From Gemmatimonadota bacterium (GTDB taxonomy: Bacteria; Gemmatimonadota; Gemmatimonadetes; Gemmatimonadales; Gemmatimonadaceae), in assembly GCA_016704465.1 (NCBI GenBank), contig JADJAD010000004.1, forward strand, positions 1 through 64,000: a DNA stretch of 64,000 nucleotides. The letters run 5' to 3'. The notes under the pieces are model-generated. The model was not told where the DNA came from and ran no database searches. It was given only the letters and a program-made list of their open reading frames with translations. Both the position numbers and the translations under genes were made by a program. This document shows, in pieces, positions 38,242 through 46,452 of this stretch (position 1 is the stretch's first letter; every line of letters starts with the position of its first letter).

Positions 38242-38580
38242 ATGCCCCATACCGACGCCGTCGTCGTCCTGACGACCGTGGCCACCGCCGACGAGGGGGC
38301 CGCGCTGGTGCGCGCGCTGCTCGACCGTCGCCTGATCGCCTGCGGCACCCTGCTCCCCGGCTCACGCTCGCTGTACCGGTGGGAAGGCAAGATCGCCGAC
38401 GAGCAGGAGACGGTCGTGATGATGAAGACGCGTTCTGCGGTCCTGCACGCGATCGAGCGAGCCTTCACGGAACTGCACCCGTACAAGGTGCCGGAACTGC
38501 TGGCGCTCGAGGTGCGATGGGGGCTGGAGAAGTACGTCAACTGGATCAACGACGAAACGTCGATGGCGCTCCTGTCCTAG
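38242..38580 (+). CDS. cutA: CutA1 divalent-ion tolerance protein
   Basis: A 112-residue trimeric ferredoxin-like protein. Motifs are LIACGTLLPGSRSLYRWEGKI and HPYKVPELLALEV near the C terminus, followed by YVNWINDET, all typical of CutA1. It is linked to divalent-metal tolerance in some bacteria, though its role is debated. It starts at ATG 38242 and is divergent from uvrA; the 143-bp space between must hold both promoters, which I could not place. Confidence 0.93.
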   Translation: MPHTDAVVVLTTVATADEGAALVRALLDRRLIACGTLLPGSRSLYRWEGKIADEQETVVMMKTRSAVLHAIERAFTELHPYKVPELLALEVRWGLEKYVNWINDETSMALLS

Positions 38581-38634
38581 ACGCGCCGCGCACCACGCCC
38601 CGTTCCCGCACGCTTCCCTGGTCCGCCACCGCCG

Positions 38635-39147
38635 ATGCAGATCGCCGTTACCGTCGATGACCTGGCCTTCGTGGCCGCTGACGCTGTCGCCCGGCCGGTC
38701 AACGCCGAACTGCGCGCCGCCACCCCCGTGATCCGTCGCCTGGAGCTGGCGGCCGGCGACGGGCTGTTGCGCCAGTTGCAGCTGCATGAACCGTTGGTGG
38801 TGGGTGTGGCCGTCGTGACCGGCGCGGGGGCGGTGCAGGCCGGGCTGATGATCCACGCGGTGGTGTCGACGCCGACCGAGGCGGTCACGCGCGACGGCGT
38901 GCGCCGCGCGACGGCGAGTGCGCTGCAGCGCGCGCACGATTTCGCGGTGCGTGACCTGGCCATCGCCCCGTTCGGGTTGGGGGCCGGGAACCTGGACGTC
39001 GACGATGCGGCGCATACCATGGTCGCCGCGCTCCGCAGTCACGCCGAGCATCGACGGCACCCGGACGTTGTGAACATCGTGGTGGAAAACGACCTGGAAG
39101 CGGACGCCTTCCGGGCGGCCGTCGCCCGCGCGGAGCGCGCGGCGTGA
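38635..39147 (+). CDS. Macro-domain protein (ADP-ribose-binding fold)
   Basis: A 170-residue protein with a macro-domain pattern: an N-terminal VDDLAFVAADAVARPVNAEL, the glycine-rich VGVAVVTGAGAVQAG, IHAVV, and APFGLGAGNLD. Macro domains bind or hydrolyse ADP-ribose derivatives. The Asn usually found after VNPAN is here in ARPVNAEL. The stop overlaps the start of the next gene (GTGA), so it is coupled to the transglutaminase-like gene and the ABC transporter. What links these functions is not known. Confidence 0.72.
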   Translation: MQIAVTVDDLAFVAADAVARPVNAELRAATPVIRRLELAAGDGLLRQLQLHEPLVVGVAVVTGAGAVQAGLMIHAVVSTPTEAVTRDGVRRATASALQRAHDFAVRDLAIAPFGLGAGNLDVDDAAHTMVAALRSHAEHRRHPDVVNIVVENDLEADAFRAAVARAERAA

Positions 39148-40766
39148 CCGGGCGTGGCGTGGTGGCCATCGCGGTGCTCACGGCGTGGGGGGCGGGGATC
39201 GCCGCCTACGCGCAGCATGAACTCGCCCGCACGCCGCGCGAACGCATGGCAGAGATCGCGGCGCGCGTGGCACCGGGGGCGACCTACTTCGCCGTCGAGC
39301 GGAGCGGGGCGCATGTCGGCTTCGCGTCCAGCACGATTGACACGGTGCCAGGCGGGTTGCAGGTGACGGACTACCTGGTGGCCGACCTGGCCGCCGAGGG
39401 AGGATCGCGACGCACCACGGCACAATCGACCGTGCACCTGTCACGCGGGCTGGGGTTGCGCGACTTCACGATCGTGTACGGCACGGCCTCGCAGCGGCTG
39501 CGGGCGTCGGGACACACCATGGGCGACACCCTGCTCGAGTACGTGGTGTCGACGACGGAGGATGGCCGCGCCGCACTCACGGCCGGCGATTCAACGCCGG
39601 CGGGCGACACGACGCGCGTGCGGCTGACGGGACCGCTGCTGCTCCCCACGCTGGTGCCGCTGGTGGTGGCGCTGGGCGAGCCGCCCGAGGTGGGACAGCG
39701 CCATACGATGGAGACGTTCGACCCGATGACGATGTCGGTGCGGTCGCTGGCGCTCACCATCCGCGCCGAGTCGCTCTTCGTCGTGGTGGACAGCGCCGCG
39801 TTCGACACCCACTCCCGCCGATGGCTCGGGGCGCACGCCGACACGGTGCGCGGCTTCCGGATCGTGGCCGACGACAGCGCGACATTCGACAGCTGGGTCG
39901 ACCCGCTCGGACGCGTGATCACGGTCCACGGGCCCGCGCGACTGTCGCTGCGGCGGACGGCCTTCGAGGTGGCGTTCGAGAACTGGCGCGCGGCCGGCAA
40001 ACAGCGGCCAGCGGCGGGACGCAGCACCAACGACGAGGAGCGGACGATCGAGACCGCGGTCTCGGCGGGGGTGCTCGGCGACGCAGGGCACCTGGATATG
40101 TTGCAGCTGCGCATCCGGGGCGTGGATGTATCGCGCCTCGCCATCGACGGGGGCGGGCAGCGGGCGCATGGTGACACCATCACCATCGCCGCATTTCCTG
40201 CGAAGCGCTTGCGCCCGACAACCCCCGCGCTGCCGCTCTCTCGCGCCATGCAGGAGCAGTACGCCCGCGAGCTGCGCTCGGAGCCGCTGCTCGAGGTGGC
40301 GCACCCCGCCATCGCGGCGCTGGCCAGGCGACTGCGGGCGCGTGACGTGCTGGTCGACCTGGTGACGCAGCGGCTGGTGACGTGGGTGCACGACTCGCTG
40401 GCCAAGGAACCGGCCATCGCACTCCCCAGCGCCGTGGCGACGCTGCGTTCGCGTACGGGCGACAGCAATGAGCACGCGCAGTTGTTCGTGGCGCTGGCGC
40501 GCGCTGCGGGGATCCCCGCGCGCACCGTGAGCGGCGTCGTGCAGGTCGGCGGGAGGTTCTACTATCACGCGTGGGCCGAGGTGCTGCTGCAGGAGTGGGT
40601 TGGGGCGGACCCGACGACCGGGCAGTTCCCCGTCGACGCCTCACACGTCCGACTCCTCGTCGGCGGACTCGGCGCGCACACCGAGCTGACACGCCTGGTC
40701 GGCCGTCTCGACCTGACCGTCCTTTCCCAGACCTCTCGCCGGGCGCGTCGCGCCTCGACCCGATGA
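39144..40766 (+). CDS. Transglutaminase-like exported protein with Ser in place of the catalytic Cys
   Basis: A 540-residue protein starting at GTG 39144 with a hydrophobic signal or anchor (GVVAIAVLTAWGAGIAAYA). Residues 25 to about 400 are beta-rich and of unknown fold. Residues 430-515 are a transglutaminase core: LRSRTGDSNEHAQLFVALAR, then YYHAWAEV (H475) and GADPTTGQFPVD (D489). The family normally has GDC at the nucleophile, whereas this gene encodes S441 (AGC). It may be a non-catalytic or serine variant, unless TGC was misread. It is tightly coupled to the macro-domain gene and to the following ABC ATPase (ATGA). Confidence 0.78.
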   Translation: MTGRGVVAIAVLTAWGAGIAAYAQHELARTPRERMAEIAARVAPGATYFAVERSGAHVGFASSTIDTVPGGLQVTDYLVADLAAEGGSRRTTAQSTVHLSRGLGLRDFTIVYGTASQRLRASGHTMGDTLLEYVVSTTEDGRAALTAGDSTPAGDTTRVRLTGPLLLPTLVPLVVALGEPPEVGQRHTMETFDPMTMSVRSLALTIRAESLFVVVDSAAFDTHSRRWLGAHADTVRGFRIVADDSATFDSWVDPLGRVITVHGPARLSLRRTAFEVAFENWRAAGKQRPAAGRSTNDEERTIETAVSAGVLGDAGHLDMLQLRIRGVDVSRLAIDGGGQRAHGDTITIAAFPAKRLRPTTPALPLSRAMQEQYARELRSEPLLEVAHPAIAALARRLRARDVLVDLVTQRLVTWVHDSLAKEPAIALPSAVATLRSRTGDSNEHAQLFVALARAAGIPARTVSGVVQVGGRFYYHAWAEVLLQEWVGADPTTGQFPVDASHVRLLVGGLGAHTELTRLVGRLDLTVLSQTSRRARRASTR

Positions 40767-41521
40767 TTCAACTGTCCGCCCTGACCAAGAAGTACGGCAA
40801 CTTCACCGCCGTGGATGCGATCGATCTCTTCGTGCCGAAGGGGGAGCTGTTCGGCTTCCTCGGTCCAAACGGCGCGGGGAAGACGACGACGCTGCGCATG
40901 ATCGCGGGCATCCTGCGGCCGACGGCGGGGACCGTCAGCATCGCCGGACAGGACCTGGCCGCCGACCCCATGGCGGCCAAGGCGCGGCTCGGCTTCATCC
41001 CCGACCGTCCGTTCATCTACGAGAAGCTGACCGGGATGGAGTTCCTGCGCTTCGTGGCCGGGCTCTATCGCGAGGAGGGGGCGACCATCGAGCAGCGGGC
41101 GCGCGAACTGCTGGCGATCTTCGACCTCGAGGACTGGCGCGACGAGCTTGTGGAGTCGTACTCGCACGGGATGCGCCAGAAGCTGATCATTTCCAGCGCC
41201 TTCGTGCACCGTCCCGAGGTGATCGTCGTGGACGAGCCGATGGTGGGGCTGGATCCGAAGGCGGCGAAGACGCTGAAGGACCTCTTTCGCGAATACACGC
41301 GTCGGGGCCACACGATCATGATGTCCACGCACACGCTCGAAGTGGCGCAGACCATGTGCGACCGCATCGGCATCATCCAGAAGGGGAAGATCCGGGCGTG
41401 CGGGACGATGGACGACCTGCGGCGGAACGCCGAGCGCGGCGACGAGGGGCTGGAGGAGATCTTCCTGCGGCTGACGGGCGAGAGCGCGGCCCGCGGGCTG
41501 GTCGAGGTCCTCGATGCCTAA
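40763..41521 (+). CDS. ABC transporter ATP-binding protein
   Basis: A 252-residue ATPase of the ABC-2 exporter type. It starts MIQLSALTKKYGNFTAVDA. Walker A is GPNGAGKTT, the signature region ESYSHGMRQKLIISSAF, Walker B VIVVDEP, and the switch histidine lies in STHTLEVA. It overlaps the transglutaminase-like gene by 4 bases and the permease by 8, so all three are one translational unit. With the permease it forms an inner-membrane exporter of unknown cargo. Confidence 0.92.
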   Translation: MIQLSALTKKYGNFTAVDAIDLFVPKGELFGFLGPNGAGKTTTLRMIAGILRPTAGTVSIAGQDLAADPMAAKARLGFIPDRPFIYEKLTGMEFLRFVAGLYREEGATIEQRARELLAIFDLEDWRDELVESYSHGMRQKLIISSAFVHRPEVIVVDEPMVGLDPKAAKTLKDLFREYTRRGHTIMMSTHTLEVAQTMCDRIGIIQKGKIRACGTMDDLRRNAERGDEGLEEIFLRLTGESAARGLVEVLDA

Positions 41522-43298
41522 CGATACCGTGGCGCCGCCGTCGGCGGGCCTCCCGCCCGCGCGGCGGGGGGCGGGGACCCCGGTCGGCCTGCCTGCTGCG
41601 GGCGCGACGGCGCGACAGCCCTCGCTCTGGCACCTGCTGCGCCCCAAGTGGCAGACGGCACGCGCCCGGTCGGCGGCCGCCGAGCAGGGGCGCGCCGCGC
41701 GCGCGGTCATGATGGGGGTGATCGGCCTGGGCTTCTGGGCCTTCGCCTTCGGCGCGCTCTATCGCGTCCTGTCGTACTTCAAGGGAGTCGAAGAGATCGG
41801 CGCGCTGCTGGCCGGCAAGCTGCTGGGCGTGCTCCTGCTGTCGTTCGTGTCGATCCTGCTGCTCTCGAACATCATCACCTCGCTGTCGAGCTTCTTCCTC
41901 GCGCGCGACCTCGACCTGCTGGTGTCGGCCCCGGTGGACTGGCTCACGCTCTACGGGGCCAAGCTGCTGGAGACCACGCTGCACTCCAGCTGGATGGTGG
42001 TGCTGCTCGCCATCCCGATCTTCAGCGCCTACGGCTTCGCGTACGACGGGGGGCTGCTGTTCCCGGTGGTGGCCATCGTGGCGTTCATCCCCTTCCTCAT
42101 CCTCCCCTCCGTGGTGGGAAGTGCGATCACGCTCGTGCTGGTGAACATCTTTCCCGCCAGGCGCACGCGGGACATCCTGTCGGTCATCACGGTGCTGGCG
42201 GGTGCGGGCGTGGTCGTGCTCATCCGCCTGATGCGTCCCGAGCAGCTTGCCCGGCCCGAGGGATTCCGTTCGCTGGTGGAGTTCATTTCCGTGCTGCGCG
42301 GCCCCACGTCGCCCGCGCTCCCCAGCGAGTGGGTGCAGCGTACGGTGATGGGCTGGCTCACCGGGCACTTCGACTTCCTTCCGCTCTACCTCCTGTGGTC
42401 GACGGCGGCGGCGTTCATCGTGATCGGCGCCATGCTCCACCGGGTGCTGTACCCGATCGGCTTCACGAAGGCACAGGAGAGCGCCCAGCAGTCCGTGCGA
42501 TCCACCGGTCGACCGAGCCTGCTCGCCCGGATCCTCACGCCGTGGGGCACGCTGCGTCGCGAGCTGATCCTGAAGGAAGTGCGCGTCTTCTTCCGCGACA
42601 CGACGCAGTGGTCGCAGCTCATCCTGCTGGCCGTGCTGGTCGTCGTCTACGTCGTCAACATCAAGTTCCTTCCGCTGTCCGGGGACGGCATCACCTTCTT
42701 CATCGTGAACCTGATCCCCTTCCTCAACCTGGGGCTGGCGGGCTTCGTCCTGGCGTCGATCGCCGCGCGCTTCCTGTTTCCCGGCGTGAGCCTCGAGGGG
42801 CGCTCGTGGTGGTTGCTGCGTTCCAGTCCCCTCTCCATGCGCGACCTGCTCTGGTCGAAGTTCTGGGTCGGGACCGTGCCGCTGCTGGTGCTGGCCGTGT
42901 CGATCGTGGCCGTAACAAACACGCTGCTGCAGGTGAGTGCGTTCATGTTCGCCGTGTCGATCGGCTCCATCACGCTGCTCACCTTCGCCATCGCCGGCCT
43001 GGCCGTCGGCTTCGGGACGCTGTATCCGCGCTTCGAAACGGAGAACGCGGCGCAGATTCCGACGTCGTTCGGGGGGCTGATGTTCATGATGACGTCGGTC
43101 CTGGTCATCGGCGGCGTGATCTTCCTGGAGGCGCGCCCCGTGTACCGCTTCCTCACGGCCCGCCTCTACGGTGCGCCGGAGACCGTCGATCCCACGGAGA
43201 TGGTCGTCGGCTTCGGTCTCGCGGCGCTGCTGTGTCTCGTCGCGACGTTCGCGCCGCTACGCCTGGCCGAGCAGCGCCTCGAGCTGCTGGAACGGTAG
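41514..43298 (+). CDS. Large ABC-2 type permease
   Basis: A 594-residue membrane protein with about twelve hydrophobic segments. A 60-residue soluble N-terminus precedes the first helix. LKEVRVFFRDTTQWSQL is the cytoplasmic coupling segment seen in such permeases. The size suggests a full permease of two fused halves. It begins ATGCCTAACGA, overlapping the ATPase stop by 8 bases. A nearly identical junction occurs between recF and dciA. An 11-bp tandem repeat follows the gene. Confidence 0.85.
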   Translation: MPNDTVAPPSAGLPPARRGAGTPVGLPAAGATARQPSLWHLLRPKWQTARARSAAAEQGRAARAVMMGVIGLGFWAFAFGALYRVLSYFKGVEEIGALLAGKLLGVLLLSFVSILLLSNIITSLSSFFLARDLDLLVSAPVDWLTLYGAKLLETTLHSSWMVVLLAIPIFSAYGFAYDGGLLFPVVAIVAFIPFLILPSVVGSAITLVLVNIFPARRTRDILSVITVLAGAGVVVLIRLMRPEQLARPEGFRSLVEFISVLRGPTSPALPSEWVQRTVMGWLTGHFDFLPLYLLWSTAAAFIVIGAMLHRVLYPIGFTKAQESAQQSVRSTGRPSLLARILTPWGTLRRELILKEVRVFFRDTTQWSQLILLAVLVVVYVVNIKFLPLSGDGITFFIVNLIPFLNLGLAGFVLASIAARFLFPGVSLEGRSWWLLRSSPLSMRDLLWSKFWVGTVPLLVLAVSIVAVTNTLLQVSAFMFAVSIGSITLLTFAIAGLAVGFGTLYPRFETENAAQIPTSFGGLMFMMTSVLVIGGVIFLEARPVYRFLTARLYGAPETVDPTEMVVGFGLAALLCLVATFAPLRLAEQRLELLER

Positions 43299-43356
43299 CG
43301 ACTCCCCTTCGCCCTGCGACGCCCTTCGGCCATCGCGGGGCGCCGGCGATCACGTC

Positions 43357-43422
43357 TGGGCGCGCGGTGGGCGCGCGGTGGGCGCGCGGTGGGCGCGCGG
43401 TGGGCGCGCGGTGGGCGCGCGG
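43357..43422. repeat. Six 11-bp tandem repeats between convergent genes
   Basis: TGGGCGCGCGG is repeated six times without error. It lies between the ends of the ABC permease (+) and the zinc-ribbon gene (-). The unit is far too short for CRISPR and has no spacers. Alternating G/C steps could favour unusual DNA structure. No terminator hairpin was seen on either side. Confidence 0.9.
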
Positions 43423-43457
43423 GCCAGCGCGACCCCGCACATCGCGCACGACCCCAG

Positions 43458-44066
43458 TCAGCCTGAGAGCGTGGTACCGCAGCGATCGCAGAAGCGCGCG
43501 TCCGGCTGCGCGATGGTGTGGCCGCAGCGCGGGCAGCCGCCAAGCGACGAGCCGCACGTGGAGCAGAAGCGCGCTCCCGGCTCAGGTCGCGGCCCGCACG
43601 TGGCGCAGGCGACAACCGGTCCGCGCAGCGCGTGGACCAGGCGCTCCGCCTGCTCCGCGATCGCCGCGAGAGCACGCGGCGCCTCGTCCGGGAGCGCGGC
43701 CGCCACGGCCGCGGGAACGGCATCGATCTGGGGATCCGGCAGGCGCGATCGAGCGAGCGCGTCCTGCGCCCGGCGCTCCAGCCCGGCACGCAGGGCGAGG
43801 TAGTCGGCGGGACTGAGCTTGCCCATCGCCCGGTCGAGCTCGAGCTCATCGAGGGCCATGCCGAGGGCCCCGTCCGGGGCAGGTTCGACGGTCCCATCCA
43901 CCAGCGTGGCCGCCCTCGGTTCACCCTCGTGCCCACGCGCTGCATTCGCTCCCCCTGGGGCCGCACCGGACGGATCGGACCCGTCGGAGCGGCGTCGCAA
44001 GAGCGGCGCGGCCGCGAAGGCGATCCCTCCGACGATGAGCACGAGTCCGACGATGAGCGAGGTCAT
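43458..44066 (-). CDS. CcmI-like membrane protein with double zinc ribbon
   Basis: A 202-residue protein starting MTSLIVGLVLIVGGIAFAAAPLL, one membrane helix. The following MALDELELDRAMGKLSPADYLALR resembles the CcmI-type helix that follows the membrane anchor in cytochrome c maturation proteins. The C-terminus holds two zinc-ribbon pairs, CATC...CSTC and CPRC...CDRC, which CcmI lacks. It overlaps the CcmF-like gene in an ATGA junction. It may be an assembly helper for c-type cytochromes; this is inference from neighbour and pattern. Confidence 0.7.
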   Translation of the reverse strand: MTSLIVGLVLIVGGIAFAAAPLLRRRSDGSDPSGAAPGGANAARGHEGEPRAATLVDGTVEPAPDGALGMALDELELDRAMGKLSPADYLALRAGLERRAQDALARSRLPDPQIDAVPAAVAAALPDEAPRALAAIAEQAERLVHALRGPVVACATCGPRPEPGARFCSTCGSSLGGCPRCGHTIAQPDARFCDRCGTTLSG

Positions 44067-45850
44067 GCGATCCCGGGATGGACAGGAGCAGTGGCCGGTC
44101 GCGCGCGTGCGACCGGGACGAGCTGACTGATGGCGGCGAGCACGAGGCAGGCGACTGCCAGGCCCCACACGGCCGCCAGTGGAATGACCGCCAGCCGCAA
44201 TTGCACGCGCTCGTCGGCGGCGATGTCGTCGACCCGGACGCGCAGCTCCACGAATCGCGACGCGAGTGTCGCTGGGCGGGTGAGGGCGCGGGCGAGCAGT
44301 TCATCGCGGCTGTCCACGTACTCGCGTCGGTCGGTCGACAGCAGCGGGAGCGTGCGGCCGTCGCGCGTCGGTTCGAGCGCGACCGCCTCCACATGCGCAT
44401 TGCCATCCTCGAAGCGCGAGATGCCCTGATGGGCCAGCACAAACGCAGCGCCGATCGGCGAGTCGGCCGTTGCCGTGGCGCCGCCCGCAACGGTGGCAGA
44501 CGACTCCCGGGCCCACCCCTGCCCCGCGGCAGCGGCCGCCGCCAGGGCCACGGCGAGCGACGCACAGGTACCCGTGAGTCGCGCCCGCAACGATGACGTG
44601 CCGGCGACTCGGCCGACCGCCAGCGCCGCCGACGCGCCCGCCAACGCGCTCCACCCGATCGCCGAGGACTCATGGGGACCGAGGGCCGCGGCGAGGCCGG
44701 CGCCGGCAACCGCAGCAGACAGCGCCAGCATGTGCAGCCGTCGCCCGTCTCGCCGGTCGGCGTCGAGACTGGCCCCCACCAAGGTCGCGCCACCAACGAT
44801 CAGCAGCCACTGCGCCGCCGGCGCCAGTCCCGCCCCGTCGTGCGCCGTCGACCACAACATGGTCGCGCCGGCGCAGGCCAGCAGGAGCGCGCCGAGCACC
44901 GAGAGGAGTCGCTGCGCCATCGCCCGCTCTTGCCACGCGGCGAGCAGGGCGCCGATGACCGCGGCAGAAAGGGATGCGACGGTGAAGGCCGACTGCTCCC
45001 ATCCCGCGGCCGCGCGCGGCGTCGCGCCAAGCAGCACGGCGCTGATGAGTCCGAGCGCTCCCAGCGAGGCCGTGAACGATGCAGTCGAGCCGTCGGACCT
45101 GGCTCGCCAGGCAAGGACCAGCGCGAGCAGCGCCGGCGTCATGGCGCCCCGCCACGACAGGAGCGGTTCGGGCGACGCGGAGACTCCCGTCGCGTAGCTC
45201 CCGCGCGCCGCGGTCCACATGGCGACGGAGAGCAGGGCGATGGTCACGACCAGGACCGGTTCCAGCGCGCCGACGTCACGTCGCCGGTCACTCGCCAGGT
45301 GATCTGCCGACTGCGCCACGTGCGCCGCAGCGACCGCGACCACGAGCGAGAGCACGACGCGTCCGGCGAGAGAGAGCGGGTGTTGCAGCTCGGGAGAGAG
45401 TCCCAGCCCGTCTGTCGGGACCCAGGGTAACGTGGAGAACGGCGTGGCGGCGAGCGACGCCGCGCACAGCGCCATCAGGATGGCCCCGATCGCGGCGGTG
45501 CCAAGCGAGGAATGCGACCGGTACGTCACGACGCGCCCGGCGATCGCCACCAGCGCCGCAGTGGGGAGCACCGCTCCGGCCGGCAGGTTCCAGAGGGCCG
45601 CGACGCGATACGCGAATGGCAGGTTCGTGGTCATGCTGCGGGCGACGTACGTGATCGTGACGTCGCCCGATAGCAGGAGCGCTAGCAGTGCCCCCGACGC
45701 GATGAGCGCCGCGACGGCGCCGGCCACGAGTGCCCGGTCGGCCGAACGGCGCACGGGATGCCCGGGCGCAGTGGCGGTGAGCCCCGCCACCAGCGTCCAC
45801 CCGCCAAAGAGCGCCGCCGCCCAGCTGGCCAGCAATCCGATCGTCGCCAT
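44063..45850 (-). CDS. Degenerate CcmF-like haem lyase homologue
   Basis: A 595-residue, many-helix membrane protein. The early segment YVARSMTTNLPFAYRVAALW and the stretch PTDGLGLSPELQHPLSL match the CcmF/NrfE pattern around DGRGLNPLLQNP. However, the haem-handling WWD motif (WGGxWxWDPVEN) and the HPPxLYxGY motif expected further on are not found. It is therefore either a divergent subfamily or a homologue that no longer handles haem. It is coupled to the CcmI-like zinc-ribbon gene. No other ccm genes are seen in the window. Confidence 0.68.
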   Translation of the reverse strand: MATIGLLASWAAALFGGWTLVAGLTATAPGHPVRRSADRALVAGAVAALIASGALLALLLSGDVTITYVARSMTTNLPFAYRVAALWNLPAGAVLPTAALVAIAGRVVTYRSHSSLGTAAIGAILMALCAASLAATPFSTLPWVPTDGLGLSPELQHPLSLAGRVVLSLVVAVAAAHVAQSADHLASDRRRDVGALEPVLVVTIALLSVAMWTAARGSYATGVSASPEPLLSWRGAMTPALLALVLAWRARSDGSTASFTASLGALGLISAVLLGATPRAAAGWEQSAFTVASLSAAVIGALLAAWQERAMAQRLLSVLGALLLACAGATMLWSTAHDGAGLAPAAQWLLIVGGATLVGASLDADRRDGRRLHMLALSAAVAGAGLAAALGPHESSAIGWSALAGASAALAVGRVAGTSSLRARLTGTCASLAVALAAAAAAGQGWARESSATVAGGATATADSPIGAAFVLAHQGISRFEDGNAHVEAVALEPTRDGRTLPLLSTDRREYVDSRDELLARALTRPATLASRFVELRVRVDDIAADERVQLRLAVIPLAAVWGLAVACLVLAAISQLVPVARARPATAPVHPGIA

Positions 45851-45879
45851 CTCAGGGCGACCAGTGCCGCGTCACGACG

Positions 45880-46083
45880 TCAGGCGTCGCCGCGACGGAG
45901 CGCTTCCTGCCGCACCTGCACCATGATCCGCTCGAGCGCCGCCTCGGCGCTCGCCCGTTCATCCGCGGGCCACGGGCCGGCGTACTTCTGGAGGTCGCGC
46001 ACCTGCTCGAGCATGTCGTCGATGAGGAGGCGCAGCAGGACGTTCTTCCGCTCTGTGCGCGGGATGTCGTCGTCGTCGGTCAT
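45880..46083 (-). CDS. Small hypothetical protein
   Basis: A 67-residue acidic, helical protein starting MTDDDDIPRTERKNVLLRLL. I do not recognise a family. LLRLLIDDMLEQVRDLQKYAGPW suggests an amphipathic helix, perhaps a coiled-coil partner. It lies 29 bases upstream of the CcmF-like gene on the same strand. A start five codons further upstream (MPPPAM) is also possible. Confidence 0.55.
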   Translation of the reverse strand: MTDDDDIPRTERKNVLLRLLIDDMLEQVRDLQKYAGPWPADERASAEAALERIMVQVRQEALRRGDA

Positions 46084-46130
46084 GGCAGGAGGAGGCATGA
46101 GTGGCGCGGGCCCGGGCGCACGCGGCGCGG

Positions 46131-46442
46131 CTACTTCCGCGACCCGTGAATGATGGCGAGGGTTGCGGCCCCGGCGCCACCCGCATCCCACACCAGGTCC
46201 CGATTGCTGAACCGTCCGCCACGGCGCCAGTCCAGCGTCTCCTTTCCTAACGAGACGGTGGCCGTCACGGCGGTCGCCCGCCACAGGGCGGCGGGGCGGC
46301 TCGCGTCGGCGCCGCGCCACGCGGCGTAGCTCAGCGACTGGATGGCGGCGGCAGCGGCGAAGTGTTTGAGCTTGTCGCGTCCGGTCCAGCGATCCCCGGA
46401 CGGGGCGGCGAGGGTGAAGGCGAGGGCGAGGGCGAAGTGCAT
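46131..46442 (-). CDS. Small exported or membrane protein, YfiM-like
   Basis: A 103-residue protein with a hydrophobic N-terminus (MHFALALAFTLAAPSG). The body shows DKLKHFAAAAAIQSLSY, SLGKETLDW and FSNRDLVWDAGGAGAA, which resemble the YfiM/DUF2279 pattern of D-K-x-x-H-F, G-K-E-x-x-D and F-S-x-x-D-L. These are usually small envelope proteins of unknown role. It lies 10 bases after the glpK stop on the same strand and may be cotranscribed with it. Confidence 0.6.
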   Translation of the reverse strand: MHFALALAFTLAAPSGDRWTGRDKLKHFAAAAAIQSLSYAAWRGADASRPAALWRATAVTATVSLGKETLDWRRGGRFSNRDLVWDAGGAGAATLAIIHGSRK

Positions 46443-46452
46443 GGCGCCCCTC

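Noticed and set aside
43357..43422. CRISPR array
   Set aside because: The repeats are 11 bp with no spacers, and no cas genes are present.
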